From: Legionella worsleiensis
GTDB taxonomy: Bacteria > Pseudomonadota > Gammaproteobacteria > Legionellales > Legionellaceae
Direction: 5' to 3'
NCBI RefSeq assembly: GCF_001467535.1
Contig: NZ_LNZC01000012.1
Location: forward strand, 264,046 to 328,045
Length of the DNA stretch: 64,000 bases
The position numbers and the translations under genes were made by a program. The number at the start of each line of letters is the position of its first letter. The stretch's first letter is position 1. Shown piece by piece: positions 42,153 to 52,980 of this stretch. A model generated the notes under the pieces. It did not search any database. It had not been told where the DNA came from and worked only from the letters and a program-made list of their open reading frames with translations.

Positions 42153-42165
42153 TGGCCTCAGTTGA

Positions 42166-42242
<77 letters not shown>

Positions 42243-42251
42243 CTTTATTAG

Positions 42252-42276
42252 AACCCCATTTATGGGGTTTTTTATT
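42252..42276 (+). terminator. Terminator after the initiator tRNA
   Basis: AACCCCA (42252-42258) pairs with TGGGGTT (42263-42269) over a TTTA loop and is followed by a T-run. It is 10 bp from the tRNA end and would partly terminate the tRNA transcript before rimP. Confidence 0.85.
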
Positions 42277-42321
42277 ATGTCTAATAGGGTACTGTACGAA
42301 TCTAAGTTGTTGTAATGACTT

Positions 42322-42342
42322 GGGCGTGTGCGCCCTTTTTTT
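42322..42342 (+). terminator. Second terminator or attenuator before rimP
   Basis: GGGCG (42322-42326) pairs with CGCCC (42331-42335) across TGTG and is followed by seven Ts. It ends only 13 bp before the rimP start. It is a compact intrinsic terminator and may act as an attenuator for the nusA operon. Confidence 0.75.
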
Positions 42343-42355
42343 GTTTGTAAATACT

Positions 42356-42799
42356 ATGATGCAAGATGAATTGGTACAGTTGCTGGCACCTACCGTGGAG
42401 TCTATGGGATATGAACTCTGGGGTTGCGAATATCTATCTCAAGGAAAACATTCGTTATTAAGAATTTATATCGATAAACCTGAAGGAATTGGTATTGAAG
42501 ATTGTCAGGAAGTGAGTAAGCAGGTTAGCGCTTTACTTGATGTGGAAGATCCAATTCCTGGGAATTACAGTCTGGAAATATCCTCTCCCGGTATACCACG
42601 ACCCCTGTTTAACGCAGAGCAGTACCAGCGCTACACAGGACAACCAGTACAGGTCAAAACGTTTAAACCGGTTACTGGAAAACGCAAGTTGTTAGGAACT
42701 ATTGTCTGTGCAACAGAACGTGCAGTGGTACTTGATATTAACAACGAACATCATGAAATACTTTTTTCAAATATTGTGAAAGCATATTTGACAGTCTAG
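42356..42799 (+). CDS. rimP: Ribosome maturation factor RimP
   Basis: The start is ATG at 42356 or 42359 (147 or 146 residues); longer versions of the frame run back through the tRNA and are not real. The product has the family sequence [30 protein letters not shown] and [13 protein letters not shown]. RimP assists 30S subunit maturation. It is followed by nusA, the conserved order. Confidence 0.94.
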   Translation: MMQDELVQLLAPTVESMGYELWGCEYLSQGKHSLLRIYIDKPEGIGIEDCQEVSKQVSALLDVEDPIPGNYSLEISSPGIPRPLFNAEQYQRYTGQPVQVKTFKPVTGKRKLLGTIVCATERAVVLDINNEHHEILFSNIVKAYLTV

Positions 42800-42810
42800 A
42801 GAGGCGAACA

Positions 42811-44289
42811 ATGAGCAAAGAATTGTTATTAGTTGCTGAGGCGTTATCCAACGAAAGAGGCGTTAGTAAGGATGTTATTATACTTGCCATTCAGGCTGCA
42901 TTAGAGTCTGCTACTCGGAAGATCTTTGGATTGGATATTGGCGTTCGTATCAAGCTGGATCCAAAAACAGGTGAATATGAAACATTCAGATACTGGGATG
43001 TCGTTGAAGAAGATGAATTAGAGAATCCAGAACAGCAGTTAACCTTGGAACAAGCTAAAGAACGTAATCCTGCTGCAACCTTGGGAACACGTATAGAAGA
43101 ATTAATCCCATCTATAGAGTTTGGCCGCATTGAAGCTCAAACTGCTCGTCAGGTCATTATGCAAAAGGTTCGAGAAGCGGAACGTGAGCTGGTTATTGAT
43201 CAGTTTCGCAGTAAGCTCGGACAGTTAGTATACGGTACTGTCAAAAAAGTAACTCGTGACAATATTATCATTGATTTGGGTGGTAAAGCGGAAGCTTTTT
43301 TACCTCGCTCTGAAATGCTACCCCATGAGATGTTTAGACCCAATGATCGTGTTCGCGCTTATTTGTATGAAATTACGCCACAAGCCCGGGGTCCTCAACT
43401 GTTTGTTAGTCGCACACGTAACGAAATGCTAATAGAGTTGTTTCGCATTGAAGTTCCTGAAATTGGCGAAAACATTATCGATGTTAAAGCCGCTGCTCGT
43501 GATCCTGGAAATAGAGCTAAAATCGCTGTTAAAACAAACGACGGACGAATAGATCCTATTGGCGCTTGTGTTGGTATGCGTGGTGCTCGCGTACAGGCTG
43601 TTTCTAGTGAATTAGGTGGTGAACGCGTTGACATTATATTGTGGGATGATAATCCCGCCCAACTCGTTATCAATGCTATGGCGCCTGCTGACATTACATC
43701 TATTGTTGTTGATGAAGACAGCCATACTATGGATTTAGCAGTTGAGAAGGAACAACTTTCTCAGGCTATAGGTCGAAATGGTCAAAATGTCAGGCTGGCC
43801 AGCCAGTTAACTGGTTGGACTCTTAACGTGATGACAGCAGATGAGTTCGAAAATAAAAACCAGGAAGAATCCAGTAAAATAATCAAACTGTTTACTTCAG
43901 CATTAGAAATAGATGAAGAAATTGCCGCTCTTCTTGTAGCTCATGGGTTCTCTTCACTTGAAGAAATAGCTTACGTACCTAAAGATGAATTATTGGCAAT
44001 AGAAGAATTCGATGATGAAATAGTCGAAGAGTTAAGAAATAGAGCAAATGATACATTGTTAACTATGGCACTTACCTCAGGAAAGGGGTTATCTGGTTCC
44101 CCTGATGATTCACTACTCTCTATGGAAGGTATGTCCGACGAATTAGCCAATAAATTGGCCAGCAAAGGAATTACCTCTATGGAAGAGCTAGCAGAACAAT
44201 CTGTCGATGAATTATTAGAGATAGAAGGCATTAGCGAAGAGCAAGCCGGTGCACTAATTATGAAAGCCAGAGAGCCTTGGTTCCAATGA
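42811..44289 (+). CDS. nusA: Transcription termination/antitermination factor NusA
   Basis: The 492-residue length matches gammaproteobacterial NusA. In order: an N-terminal RNA polymerase-binding domain, an S1 domain ([20 protein letters not shown]), two KH domains ([14 protein letters not shown] and [13 protein letters not shown]), and two C-terminal acidic repeats ([15 protein letters not shown] and [16 protein letters not shown]). It pairs with RNA polymerase to modulate pausing and termination, including probably its own operon's leader terminators. Confidence 0.97.
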   Translation: MSKELLLVAEALSNERGVSKDVIILAIQAALESATRKIFGLDIGVRIKLDPKTGEYETFRYWDVVEEDELENPEQQLTLEQAKERNPAATLGTRIEELIPSIEFGRIEAQTARQVIMQKVREAERELVIDQFRSKLGQLVYGTVKKVTRDNIIIDLGGKAEAFLPRSEMLPHEMFRPNDRVRAYLYEITPQARGPQLFVSRTRNEMLIELFRIEVPEIGENIIDVKAAARDPGNRAKIAVKTNDGRIDPIGACVGMRGARVQAVSSELGGERVDIILWDDNPAQLVINAMAPADITSIVVDEDSHTMDLAVEKEQLSQAIGRNGQNVRLASQLTGWTLNVMTADEFENKNQEESSKIIKLFTSALEIDEEIAALLVAHGFSSLEEIAYVPKDELLAIEEFDDEIVEELRNRANDTLLTMALTSGKGLSGSPDDSLLSMEGMSDELANKLASKGITSMEELAEQSVDELLEIEGISEEQAGALIMKAREPWFQ

Positions 44290-44383
44290 ACACATTTTTT
44301 CTGGAAAATAAATACACCATTTTGGTGCCAGTAGTATTAGAATATATGCAGTAAACAAAGAACTGCTGAAAGGGGATTAAAAT

Positions 44384-47020
44384 ATGGCGGATGTGACGGT
44401 TAAACAATTAGCTCAAGTCGTTGGTATTCCGGTTGAACGCTTATTGAACCAGTTACAGGAAGCAGGATTGTCTTTTAATGATGATCAACAGACTGTAAAC
44501 GAAGATCAAAAGCGAATTTTACTCAATCACTTAAAAGGCAGTTCTGTGCGTGATACCAGCGCCGCACCTGAAAGAATCACCTTGAGACGTAAGAGTTTAA
44601 CCCAAGTTACTGTAGGCCATGATGCCCATAGTGGAAAAACGGTGAACATTGAAGTTCGTAAAAAGAAGACTTTTGTAAAACGCAGTGCTCTCATAGATCA
44701 GCCTGAGATTGAAGAAAAAGATGAAATAGGAATATCCGTTTCCTTAAATGAAGATCATGAACACACTTCGGAACAGGCAGAACATCCTACTGCTCAGGCT
44801 GATGAAGTAATGAGCCAATCTGACGAAATGAATTCAGAGACTGAAACAGCCTCCCAGGATACTTTGCATGAATCAGCTGCCTTAACGGAATCAATTGAAG
44901 AACCAACACCCGATGCTACAGCAGAAGCTGCATTACTTGTTGATGGGATTGCAACAGAACTGACTGATCTAGATACTGTTGCGGAAATCATTACCGAAAA
45001 AACGGTTTCTGAAGAGACCAAATCAGAAAAAGCAGCTAAAAAGAAACACGCTGAGTCACCCAGTGCAGATTCCGAGTCTGCTGAATTCAAAAAAGCCAAA
45101 AAGAAACCTAAATATCAAAGTTTTGAACGGGAAGATGATGATCAGGATTCTCCTCGAAGAAGTGGGCGCAGTAAGTTTAAAAAACGTAAAGGTTCTGAAA
45201 AATCGGATAAATACAGAGAAGCTGAAGAGTCTTTAACACATGGATTCGCTCTTCCAACAGCACCTATTGTGAGAGACGTAATCATTCCTGAGACTATTAC
45301 TGTAGGTGACCTTGCGAAACGCATGTCTGTAAAAGTTGCCGAAGTCATTAAAGTCATGATGAGCTTGGGAGCAATGGCAACAATCAACCAGGTTATAGAC
45401 CAGGAAACAGCTGTTATTGTCGTTGAGGAAATGGGTCACAAAGCTAAAATTATTAAAGAAGATGCAATAGAACTTGGTTTAGGTGAAGCGATATCCAAAG
45501 GCAGTAATACAGAATCCAGAGCTCCTGTTGTAACGATCATGGGCCATGTGGATCACGGTAAAACTTCTTTGTTGGATTACATTCGCCGTACCAAAGTTGC
45601 AGCCGGTGAGGCTGGCGGTATTACGCAACATATAGGCGCTTATCACGTTAGTACACCTAAGGGTGATGTAACCTTTTTGGATACTCCAGGACATGCTGCG
45701 TTCACAGCGATGAGAGCTCGTGGTGCTCAGGCAACTGATATCGTTGTCTTGATAGTTGCTGCAGACGATGGTGCAAAACCACAAACAATTGAAGCGATTC
45801 AACACGCCAAGGCTGCAAAAGTGCCTATTATTGTCGCCATTAACAAGATGGATAAGCCTGATGCAGATCCTGAAAAGGTGATGAATGAGTTAGCAGTTCA
45901 AGAAGTCATTCCTGAGGCATGGGGTGGTGATACCATGTTCGTCAATATCTCTGCCAAAACGGGTATGGGTGTTGATGATTTACTTGATGCAATTCTTTTG
46001 CAATCTGAAGTCCTCGAACTGACCGCTCTTACCGATGGGGCTGCCAAGGGGGTAGTTATTGAATCACGTCTGGATAAAGGAAGAGGTCCTGTTGCGACTG
46101 TTCTCGTTCAAAGTGGTACTTTGCACAAAGGTGATATTCTTCTTGCAGGATTCCAGTACGGACGTGTTCGGGCTTTGGTAAGCGATAATGGGGATATGGT
46201 CGACAGCGCAGGACCTTCTATTCCTGTTGAAGTATTGGGATTATCTGCAATTCCGCATGCTGGTGATGAGGCTGTTGTTGTTCCTGATGAGAAAAAGGCA
46301 CGTGAAGTTGCTTTATTCCGCCAAGGAAAGTTCCGTGATGTCAAATTGGCAAGACGACAAAAATCCTCAATAGAGGGGATTATGGAAAATATGACGGCTA
46401 CCGAGTCGAAAGTATTGAATATCGTTTTGAAAGCAGACGTACAGGGATCAATAGAAGCAATTTCGGATGCTCTTGTTAAATTATCAAACGAGGAAGTTAA
46501 AGTTGAAGTTATTTCCAACGGCGTAGGCGGAATAACTGAGTCCGATGTTCACTTGGCTATTGCTTCAAACGGAGTATTGATTGGTTTTAATGTGAGGGCT
46601 GATGCCAGTGCCAAACGGTTAGCTGAGCAAGAATCTGTTTCTCTCCATTATTACAGCGTCATTTATGATATTGTTGACCAAATTAAAGGTGCTTTAACCG
46701 GAATGCTTGCACCTCAGTTTAAAGAAGAGATTATCGGTATAGCTGAAGTGCGAGATGTGTTTAAGTCTCCCAAAATTGGTGCTATAGCAGGTTGTATGGT
46801 TATTGAAGGATCAATTAAACGTAATAATCCTATCCGTGTATTACGATCTAACGTTGTAATTTATGAAGGAACTCTTGAGTCTCTTCGACGTTTTAAAGAT
46901 GATGTTCTCGAGGTTCGCCAAGGTTTTGAATGTGGAATTGGTGTGAAAAATTACAATGACGTCAAGCCGGGTGATCTTATAGAAGTTTATGAAACAGTTG
47001 AAATCAAGCGTGATCTGTAA
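44384..47020 (+). CDS. infB: Translation initiation factor IF-2
   Basis: The 878-residue protein has an IF2 N-domain ([24 protein letters not shown]), a long acidic and lysine-rich linker (about 100-285), the G domain with [10 protein letters not shown] (about 386-395), DTPGHAAF and NKMDKPDAD, and the C-terminal fMet-tRNA-binding domain. It positions the initiator tRNA on the 30S subunit. The start is preceded by GGGGAT. Its TAA is directly followed by the rbfA ATG. Confidence 0.97.
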   Translation: MADVTVKQLAQVVGIPVERLLNQLQEAGLSFNDDQQTVNEDQKRILLNHLKGSSVRDTSAAPERITLRRKSLTQVTVGHDAHSGKTVNIEVRKKKTFVKRSALIDQPEIEEKDEIGISVSLNEDHEHTSEQAEHPTAQADEVMSQSDEMNSETETASQDTLHESAALTESIEEPTPDATAEAALLVDGIATELTDLDTVAEIITEKTVSEETKSEKAAKKKHAESPSADSESAEFKKAKKKPKYQSFEREDDDQDSPRRSGRSKFKKRKGSEKSDKYREAEESLTHGFALPTAPIVRDVIIPETITVGDLAKRMSVKVAEVIKVMMSLGAMATINQVIDQETAVIVVEEMGHKAKIIKEDAIELGLGEAISKGSNTESRAPVVTIMGHVDHGKTSLLDYIRRTKVAAGEAGGITQHIGAYHVSTPKGDVTFLDTPGHAAFTAMRARGAQATDIVVLIVAADDGAKPQTIEAIQHAKAAKVPIIVAINKMDKPDADPEKVMNELAVQEVIPEAWGGDTMFVNISAKTGMGVDDLLDAILLQSEVLELTALTDGAAKGVVIESRLDKGRGPVATVLVQSGTLHKGDILLAGFQYGRVRALVSDNGDMVDSAGPSIPVEVLGLSAIPHAGDEAVVVPDEKKAREVALFRQGKFRDVKLARRQKSSIEGIMENMTATESKVLNIVLKADVQGSIEAISDALVKLSNEEVKVEVISNGVGGITESDVHLAIASNGVLIGFNVRADASAKRLAEQESVSLHYYSVIYDIVDQIKGALTGMLAPQFKEEIIGIAEVRDVFKSPKIGAIAGCMVIEGSIKRNNPIRVLRSNVVIYEGTLESLRRFKDDVLEVRQGFECGIGVKNYNDVKPGDLIEVYETVEIKRDL

Positions 47021-47392
47021 ATGAGTAATAACTTTAAACGAACCGATAGAATTGCCGAAATGATACAGCGTAAGTTGGCGCAGATTATTCCTATGGAAGT
47101 CAGAGATCCGCGCCTGAAAGGTTTTGTTACTATTTCAGCAGTTAAAGTTGCTGCTGATTTAGGGCACGCTAAAGTCTATTTTACTATTTTTGATGTTGAC
47201 AAGGTTTTGGCAACCAGTATTCTCAACGCAGCTGCAAGTTATCTACGTAGTGCCCTTGCACGAAGTATCACGCTTAGAACGGTACCACAGCTTCATTTTA
47301 TCTATGATGAGTCTATAGAATACGGTGAGCGATTAAGCCGGTTAATTGACGAGGTCAATCCTCCATCTTCTGAACACGATGAAACGAACTGA
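47021..47392 (+). CDS. rbfA: Ribosome-binding factor A
   Basis: The 123-residue protein has the KH-like fold sequence [22 protein letters not shown]. It acts in 30S maturation. It begins directly after the infB stop and overlaps truB by 14 bp. Confidence 0.95.
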   Translation: MSNNFKRTDRIAEMIQRKLAQIIPMEVRDPRLKGFVTISAVKVAADLGHAKVYFTIFDVDKVLATSILNAAASYLRSALARSITLRTVPQLHFIYDESIEYGERLSRLIDEVNPPSSEHDETN

Positions 47393-48329
47393 AACACTTT
47401 CTGCAATTAACGGAATTTTTTTGTTGAACAAACCAGAAGGGATGACGTCTAACAGCGCACTGCAAAAAGTAAAGCGCCTGTTTGCTGCTAGAAAAGCAGG
47501 TCATACTGGTAGTTTGGATCCGCTGGCTACTGGAATGTTACCCATTTGTTTTGGAGAGGCAACAAAAATATGTCAATACTTGCTTGATGCGGATAAGTGT
47601 TATGAAACTACCGGTTTGTTGGGAATTAAAACGGATACATCTGACGCAACGGGACAAATTACTGCCACAGTAGACGGTTTTTGCATCGATGAGGCACAGC
47701 TATTAGAAGTTTTGTCGCACTATAAAGGAGCTATTAGCCAGATTCCTTCTATGTTTTCAGCGCTTAAACACAATGGAACTCCCTTGTATCGTTTTGCCCG
47801 AGAAGGTGTGGATATAGAGCGTCAACCTCGAAATATTTTCATTAGTGAGTTGTTGCTCAACAGTTTTGATGGTCGGTCGTTTGCTTTGACCGTCCAATGC
47901 AGTAAGGGTACGTATATTCGAAATTTGGTTGAGGATATTGGGGATAGTTTACACGTGGGAGCTCATGTTACTCGATTACATAGACGGTATACCTCAGGAT
48001 TTGAAAATCTTCCTATGTACACTTTGGAAGAGCTGACAAATATGTCTCCATCAGAGCGTCATCATTGTCTGATTCCTATGGATCATGCTGTACGTTATAT
48101 GAATTCGGTACTACTTTCTGATGATGAAGTTCTTACTATTCGTCAAGGAAAAGTTATAGTTAATAAATTAGAAGTTAGTGAAGTGGGGTGTGTGCGTCTT
48201 TATGATGGACGTTCGCAATTTATAGGTTTGGGTGAACACCTGCCAAATGGCGATTTAAAAGCAAAACGGTTACTTTCGTTTCCATCATCAGTTACTGAAC
48301 TGAATTTTACGATGTGTAATGATGAATAA
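47379..48329 (+). CDS. truB: tRNA pseudouridine(55) synthase TruB
   Basis: The ATG at 47379 gives 316 residues beginning near [13 protein letters not shown]; an upstream non-ATG extension at 47346 has no family counterpart. The catalytic aspartate is D47 in [16 protein letters not shown]. It makes pseudouridine 55 in tRNA T-loops. The start overlaps rbfA by 14 bp, so the two are coupled. Confidence 0.95.
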   Translation: MKRTETLSAINGIFLLNKPEGMTSNSALQKVKRLFAARKAGHTGSLDPLATGMLPICFGEATKICQYLLDADKCYETTGLLGIKTDTSDATGQITATVDGFCIDEAQLLEVLSHYKGAISQIPSMFSALKHNGTPLYRFAREGVDIERQPRNIFISELLLNSFDGRSFALTVQCSKGTYIRNLVEDIGDSLHVGAHVTRLHRRYTSGFENLPMYTLEELTNMSPSERHHCLIPMDHAVRYMNSVLLSDDEVLTIRQGKVIVNKLEVSEVGCVRLYDGRSQFIGLGEHLPNGDLKAKRLLSFPSSVTELNFTMCNDE

Positions 48330-48364
48330 ACTTGGAATTTTTTGCACAAATTAATTTCTAATAC

Positions 48365-48393
48365 TTGTTTCGTTTAGCTTGCCTTGGTAGAAT
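48365..48393 (+). promoter_or_regulatory. Promoter for rpsO
   Basis: TTGTTT at 48365-48370 and TAGAAT at 48388-48393 are separated by exactly 17 bp. This gives an approximately 35-nt leader before the rpsO ATG at 48436. The E. coli rpsO gene also has its own promoter within this gene cluster. Confidence 0.65.
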
Positions 48394-48435
48394 GTCCGCC
48401 TTTAAATGAATACTTAGCAGTTCCAGGAGTGTATA

Positions 48436-48711
48436 ATGTCGCTAAATAGCGCGGAAAAAGCAGCAATTGTTAACCAGTACAAGCGTGCCGATAAAGATAC
48501 CGGTTCGCCTGAGGTTCAAGTTTCTTTAATAACCGGCCGAATTAAATATTTGACCGACCATTTTAAAGAAAATAAAAAAGATTTTCATTCACGACGTGGC
48601 CTGCAAGAGCTGGTTAATAAGCGTCGTAAGCTTCTGAAATATTTGAAGCGAAATGATCAGTCCCGTTATCAAACATTGATTCAAAGTTTGGGATTGAGAG
48701 ATTCTTATTGA
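48436..48711 (+). CDS. rpsO: 30S ribosomal protein S15
   Basis: The 91-residue product has the S15 signature [20 protein letters not shown] and [19 protein letters not shown]. It binds 16S rRNA and is needed for bridge formation with the 50S subunit. An AGGAGT site precedes the ATG. A strong terminator lies between rpsO and pnp. Confidence 0.97.
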   Translation: MSLNSAEKAAIVNQYKRADKDTGSPEVQVSLITGRIKYLTDHFKENKKDFHSRRGLQELVNKRRKLLKYLKRNDQSRYQTLIQSLGLRDSY

Positions 48712-48723
48712 TTGATAAGTGTG

Positions 48724-48741
48724 TTGTCTTAAACAAGACAA
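48724..48741 (+). other. Hairpin between rpsO stop and terminator
   Basis: TTGTCTT (48724-48730) pairs with AAGACAA (48735-48741) across AAAC. It lies just after the rpsO stop and before the rpsO terminator. A possible mRNA-processing or stability element for rpsO. Confidence 0.4.
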
Positions 48742-48762
48742 ATTCAATATTTATTATCCTTT

Positions 48763-48794
48763 AAAAAAAGGCGCAGTTTTCTGCGCCTTTTTTT
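48763..48794 (+). terminator. rpsO terminator
   Basis: A 14-bp perfect stem (48763-48776 with 48781-48794) around GGCGCAG, with a TTTT loop and T-run, lies 51 bp after rpsO. It is a strong, possibly bidirectional intrinsic terminator and gives rpsO mRNA separate from pnp. Confidence 0.92.
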
Positions 48795-48823
48795 TCGTTA
48801 TTATTATTTAATGGGGACATTAC

Positions 48824-50998
48824 GTGGCTAAAATTACAAAAGAGATTGCATTTGGTGAGCATACCCTGGTATTAGAAACTGGAGAAGTAGCGCGGCAAGC
48901 CGATGGCGCTGTATTAGCGAGCATGAACGGTACGCAGGTATTGGTTACCGTTGTAGGTAAAAAAGACGGTGCGGAAAATAACGGTTTTTTTCCCTTGACC
49001 GTTAACTACCAAGAAAAATTTTATGCAGTTGGCAAAATCCCTGGCGGTTTCCAAAAAAGAGAAGGTCGACCCAGTGATAACGAGACATTAATCTCTCGAT
49101 TGATCGATCGTCCCATCCGACCATTATTTCCTGATAATTTTCGTAATGAAATTCAGATTATAGCAACGGTACTCTCGTTAAATCCTGAGGTGTCGTCTGA
49201 CATTATTGCAATGATCGGTGCGTCCGCTGCTTTGGCGATATCCGGTGTCCCATTTAATGGGCCAATTGGAGCTGCACGTGTCGGTTATCAAGACGGTATT
49301 TACCTGCTTAATCCCAGTAGAAAAACTCTTGAACAATCTCAACTTGATTTAGTTGTTGCGGGAACTAAAGACGCCATTTTGATGGTTGAGTCTGAGGCAA
49401 AAGAATTAAGTGAAGACATTATGCGTGGCGCAATAATGTATGGTCATGAAATGATGAAAACAGTCATTAAGGCCATTGAAGAATTGGCAAAGGAGGCAGG
49501 AAAATCCCGCTGGGATTGGAAACCAGCTGATGTTAATACCGCATTACAAGAGCGTATTGCTGAAATGGCACGAGAAGGAGTCGAAGCCGCTTATCTGCTC
49601 AGAGACAAACAAGAGCGCTATCAGCGTCTTGCTGAACTTAAAGAGCAAACCGTTTCTGCATTAATTGCTGGAAATGATGAATTATCCTCTTCAGAAATTG
49701 AAGAGATGTTTGGCGAGTTAGAGCGTACAACCGTTCGTAATCGCATCCTCAATGGCGAGCCCCGCATAGATGGCAGAGATCATAAAACAGTAAGACCCAT
49801 TTCTATTCGTACTAAATTCCTGGATAGAACACATGGCTCTTGCTTGTTTACTCGTGGTGAAACCCAAGCCATAGTAGTTGCTACTTTAGGTAATGATAGA
49901 GATGCGCAAATACTGGATGGAATCACTGGTGAAACCCGTGATCGCTTTATGCTGCATTATAATTTCCCTCCTTATTCTGTCGGTGAAACAGGCCAAGTAG
50001 GTAGTCCCAAACGTCGTGAAATTGGCCATGGTCGTCTGGCTAAACGTGCTTTGATGGCGGTTTTGCCTGATGGTTCCGACTTTCCATATGTATTGCGTAT
50101 AGTATCTGAAATTACCGAATCTAACGGTTCCAGTTCTATGGCTACAGTTTGTGGTACCAGTCTCGCCTTAATGGATGCTGGTGTTCCTTTAAAAGCTCCA
50201 GTTGCTGGTGTGGCTATGGGGTTGATTAAAGAAGGCGAGCGTTTTGCTGTTTTGACGGACATTTTGGGAGATGAAGATCATTTAGGTGATATGGATTTCA
50301 AAGTGGCAGGAACTGAAAACGGTATTACCGCATTGCAAATGGATATTAAAATCACTGGTATTACCAATGAAATTATGGAACAAGCTCTAGAACAAGCACT
50401 TGCTGGTCGTACCCATATTCTGGGGGTTATGAATAATGCTCTTGCCGAACATAGAGATGAATTGTCGCAACATGCTCCAAGAATCACTACTATGAAAGTA
50501 GCTGAAGATAAAATCCGTACCATTATCGGTAAGGGTGGGGCAACTATAAAAGGATTGATAGAAAGTACTGGTGTATCAATTGATATTGATGACAGTGGTA
50601 CGGTGCAATTATTTTCACCCGATATGATGGCTTTAGAAGAGGCACAACGGCAAATAAAAGCTCTAATTGCTGAGGTCGAAGTAGGACAAACCTATAAGGG
50701 GAAAGTGAGTAAAATCGTAGATTTTGGTGCCTTTATCAATTTGTTACCTGGAAAAGATGGTTTATTACATATTTCTCAAATTTGTAATGACAGATCCCAA
50801 AAAGTAGAAGACGTTCTAAAAGAGGGCCAGGAGATAGAAGTTTTTGTTGCAGGTGTTGATAAACAAGGTCGAGTGAAATTGGAATGGAAAGACAAGCCGC
50901 AAACTGAAACCAAAAAAGAAGTTGAAAATGAGACTTCTGCTGTTGTTGAAGAGAACAATGATCTGGTAGATACACACACCAGTTCTGAAGAAGAGTAG
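48824..50998 (+). CDS. pnp: Polyribonucleotide nucleotidyltransferase (PNPase)
   Basis: The 724-residue enzyme starts with GTG at 48824 after a GGGGAC site. It has two RNase PH domains ([43 protein letters not shown]), a KH domain ([17 protein letters not shown]) and an S1 domain ([20 protein letters not shown]). It degrades RNA 3'-5' by phosphorolysis. The C-terminal tail is acidic. Confidence 0.97.
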   Translation: MAKITKEIAFGEHTLVLETGEVARQADGAVLASMNGTQVLVTVVGKKDGAENNGFFPLTVNYQEKFYAVGKIPGGFQKREGRPSDNETLISRLIDRPIRPLFPDNFRNEIQIIATVLSLNPEVSSDIIAMIGASAALAISGVPFNGPIGAARVGYQDGIYLLNPSRKTLEQSQLDLVVAGTKDAILMVESEAKELSEDIMRGAIMYGHEMMKTVIKAIEELAKEAGKSRWDWKPADVNTALQERIAEMAREGVEAAYLLRDKQERYQRLAELKEQTVSALIAGNDELSSSEIEEMFGELERTTVRNRILNGEPRIDGRDHKTVRPISIRTKFLDRTHGSCLFTRGETQAIVVATLGNDRDAQILDGITGETRDRFMLHYNFPPYSVGETGQVGSPKRREIGHGRLAKRALMAVLPDGSDFPYVLRIVSEITESNGSSSMATVCGTSLALMDAGVPLKAPVAGVAMGLIKEGERFAVLTDILGDEDHLGDMDFKVAGTENGITALQMDIKITGITNEIMEQALEQALAGRTHILGVMNNALAEHRDELSQHAPRITTMKVAEDKIRTIIGKGGATIKGLIESTGVSIDIDDSGTVQLFSPDMMALEEAQRQIKALIAEVEVGQTYKGKVSKIVDFGAFINLLPGKDGLLHISQICNDRSQKVEDVLKEGQEIEVFVAGVDKQGRVKLEWKDKPQTETKKEVENETSAVVEENNDLVDTHTSSEEE

Positions 50999-51004
50999 TT
51001 GTTC

Positions 51005-51039
51005 TGTGTCGCCTTAGAGTATCTTCATAAGGCGACACA
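51005..51039. terminator. Strong hairpin after pnp
   Basis: A 12-bp perfect stem TGTGTCGCCTTA / TAAGGCGACACA with an 11-base loop starts 7 bp after the pnp stop. There is no long T-run, so it may protect the mRNA 3' end or act with the hairpin at 51099. Confidence 0.6.
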
Positions 51040-51098
51040 TCATATTCTTTGCACATAAAGATAGACAGTAAGTCAGTTAGAATCATTACCCAAAATAG

Positions 51099-51135
51099 AA
51101 AAGCTCGCAGAACTCCAGTTTTGCGAGCTTTTTTA
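51099..51135. terminator. Bidirectional terminator between pnp and folE
   Basis: AAAAGCTCGCA at 51099-51109 pairs with TGCGAGCTTTT at 51122-51132, giving A-runs and T-runs on both sides. It can terminate both pnp and the convergent folE transcript. Confidence 0.85.
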
Positions 51136-51212
51136 ATGGGATATTGAATTTCCAAAAATACCAGAATGGTTTAATTGCGAGCTGTTCTTTAAAGTTTGGA
51201 TACGTGAACTAA

Positions 51213-51752
51213 TTAGCGAATCAAATTCAAAAATTCCAACCGACAGCTAGAGTTATGCCGCATTTCACCCAGCATTACCGATGTAGTCATTACTGAATTT
51301 TGTTTTTCTACACCTCTCATCATCATACATAAATGTTTTGCTTCCACTACTACAGCCACCCCACGTGCTCCCGTGATCTGTTCTATACAATGAGCTATTT
51401 CACCGGTCAATCGTTCCTGAATTTGTAACCTTCGAGCATAAAAATCAACAATACGCGCTATTTTGGATAAACCAATCACTTTACCATTGGGCAGATAACC
51501 CACATGACATTTTCCAATAAAAGGCAATAAATGATGTTCACATAATGAGTAAAGCTCAATATCCTTTACAATGACCATTTCGCTCATATCGGACTCAAAA
51601 AGAGCGCCGTTAATAATGTCATCAAGGCTTTCACTATACCCTTTAGTTAAATAACGCATTGCATTAGCAGCGCGTGCTGGAGTTTCCACCAGTCCTTCAC
51701 GCTGGATGTCTTCGCCAATATCTTCGAGCAATTTTTTATAAAGTTGTTCCAT
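51213..51752 (-). CDS. folE: GTP cyclohydrolase I
   Basis: The ATG at 51752, preceded by TTAGGA, gives 179 residues; a TTG start further upstream would run into the HIT gene. Zinc ligands are C71 and H74 ([12 protein letters not shown]) and C142 (KHLCMMMRG). It converts GTP to dihydroneopterin triphosphate, the first step in folate synthesis. It lies directly downstream of the HIT gene. Confidence 0.94.
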   Translation of the reverse strand: MEQLYKKLLEDIGEDIQREGLVETPARAANAMRYLTKGYSESLDDIINGALFESDMSEMVIVKDIELYSLCEHHLLPFIGKCHVGYLPNGKVIGLSKIARIVDFYARRLQIQERLTGEIAHCIEQITGARGVAVVVEAKHLCMMMRGVEKQNSVMTTSVMLGEMRHNSSCRLEFLNLIR

Positions 51753-51763
51753 AGTAAGAATTC

Positions 51764-52105
51764 CTAACCGGGTGGCCAAGTCATTTGACGTCCACCGAGT
51801 AAATGTAAATGAATGTGGTAAACCTCCTGCCCGCCACCAGAATTTATATTAAATACTAATCGGTAACCTACTTCATTCAATGCTTCATTATGGGCTAATT
51901 TTTTAGCTATTAATACCATTCTACCCAAAAGTTTATCGTCTTTCGCACTGGTGTCATTGATAGTGGCTATATGACGTTTAGGTATAATCAAAATATGAGT
52001 TGGTGCTTGTGGTTTGATATCCCTAAATGCCAAAACCTCCTCGTCCTCAAACACAATTGAGGCAGGAATTTCTCCTTGTATAATTTTACAGAACAAGCAA
52101 TTCAT
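51764..52105 (-). CDS. HIT family nucleotide-binding protein
   Basis: The 113-residue protein has the histidine triad HIHLHLLGG (H97, H99, H101) and the N-terminal [12 protein letters not shown] typical of HinT. It is a purine nucleoside phosphoramidase-like hydrolase. Its stop lies 11 bp before the preferred folE start. Confidence 0.93.
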   Translation of the reverse strand: MNCLFCKIIQGEIPASIVFEDEEVLAFRDIKPQAPTHILIIPKRHIATINDTSAKDDKLLGRMVLIAKKLAHNEALNEVGYRLVFNINSGGGQEVYHIHLHLLGGRQMTWPPG

Positions 52106-52173
52106 AGGTTATGAGTTTGATAAGTTTAAAGTGATATTATACATTCCCTTTTGCAGATTGCGACAGCTTGTCT

Positions 52174-52202
52174 TTGCCTTTTGGTGCGATTTTTCGCATA
52201 AT
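52174..52202 (+). promoter_or_regulatory. Promoter for ppa
   Basis: TTGCCT at 52174-52179 and CATAAT at 52197-52202 are spaced by 17 bp. The TGCGA-TTTT-TCGCA palindrome overlaps the -10 region. The start would be near 52209, about 24 bp before the ATG. Confidence 0.5.
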
Positions 52203-52232
52203 AGCGGTTTTTCTTAGTATAAGGTTGCATAA

Positions 52233-52769
52233 ATGAGTTTAATGGAAATCAACAGTGGCCGTGATGTGCCAAATGAAATTAATGTAATTATTGAAATTCC
52301 TATGCACGGCGAACCAGTTAAGTATGAGGTGGATAAGGAAAGTGGTGCTCTTTTTGTTGATAGATTTATGTCTACCGCTATGTTTTATCCTACAAACTAT
52401 GGATATATTCCCAATACTCTCTCTGAAGACGGGGATCCAGTTGACGTCTTGGTCGTAACGCCTGTTCCATTGATCAGTGGTGCCGTAATTCCTTGTCGAG
52501 TTGTTGGTATGTTAAAGATGACTGATGAATCTGGAATTGACGCCAAGCTGCTGGCGGTACCTACCACAAAACTTAGTAAAATGTATCAATCCATAGAAAC
52601 TTATGAGGATTTGCCTCAGCATTTGTTACTTTCCTTAGAGCACTTTTTCAATCACTATAAAGATTTGGAAGAAGGTAAATGGGTGAAAATTGACGGATGG
52701 GTAGGTCCTGAGGCTGCTCGTGAGGAAATTGTATCGAGCATCGCACGTTATAATCAAAATAAAAACTAA
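52233..52769 (+). CDS. ppa: Inorganic pyrophosphatase (family I)
   Basis: The 178-residue protein has the family I metal-binding motif DGDPVDVLV with D66, D68 and D71. It hydrolyses pyrophosphate from biosynthetic reactions. A hairpin CAGGGAG/CTCCCTG (52787-52793 with 52803-52809) follows the stop. Confidence 0.97.
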   Translation: MSLMEINSGRDVPNEINVIIEIPMHGEPVKYEVDKESGALFVDRFMSTAMFYPTNYGYIPNTLSEDGDPVDVLVVTPVPLISGAVIPCRVVGMLKMTDESGIDAKLLAVPTTKLSKMYQSIETYEDLPQHLLLSLEHFFNHYKDLEEGKWVKIDGWVGPEAAREEIVSSIARYNQNKN

Positions 52770-52786
52770 AGCTTGATTTTCTTTTA

Positions 52787-52809
52787 CAGGGAGATTTGCA
52801 TGCTCCCTG
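52787..52809 (+). terminator. Hairpin downstream of ppa
   Basis: A 7-bp perfect stem, CAGGGAG and CTCCCTG, with a 9-base loop lies 18 bp after the ppa stop. There is no T-run after it, so its strength as a terminator is uncertain. Confidence 0.5.
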
Positions 52810-52834
52810 GACGTGTGACTTTCAGATTTAAAGA

Positions 52835-52936
52835 GTACCAACCAGTTGCAGAGCCTTACTGGGAGGTACCACCGTTTCCTTTGCTTGTATTTTAAGGAAC
52901 AGTACTGGCAAATCGTCTCGAATCTCTTTACGATTT
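52835..52936 (+). promoter_or_regulatory. Structured leader upstream of the CorC/CNNM-type gene
   Basis: GTACC-AA-CCAGT (52835-52846) can pair with ACTGG-GA-GGTAC (52858-52869), two 5-bp helices with an internal loop. A second hairpin AAATCGT/ACGATTT forms at 52910-52916 and 52930-52936. ACTGG also recurs at 52904-52908, so the 52842 segment has two possible partners. This could be a regulatory leader; its function is inferred. Confidence 0.4.
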
Positions 52937-52980
52937 GATATGAGAATTTTAATTTCAGCGCTCTAGCTTAAGGAAATTCA

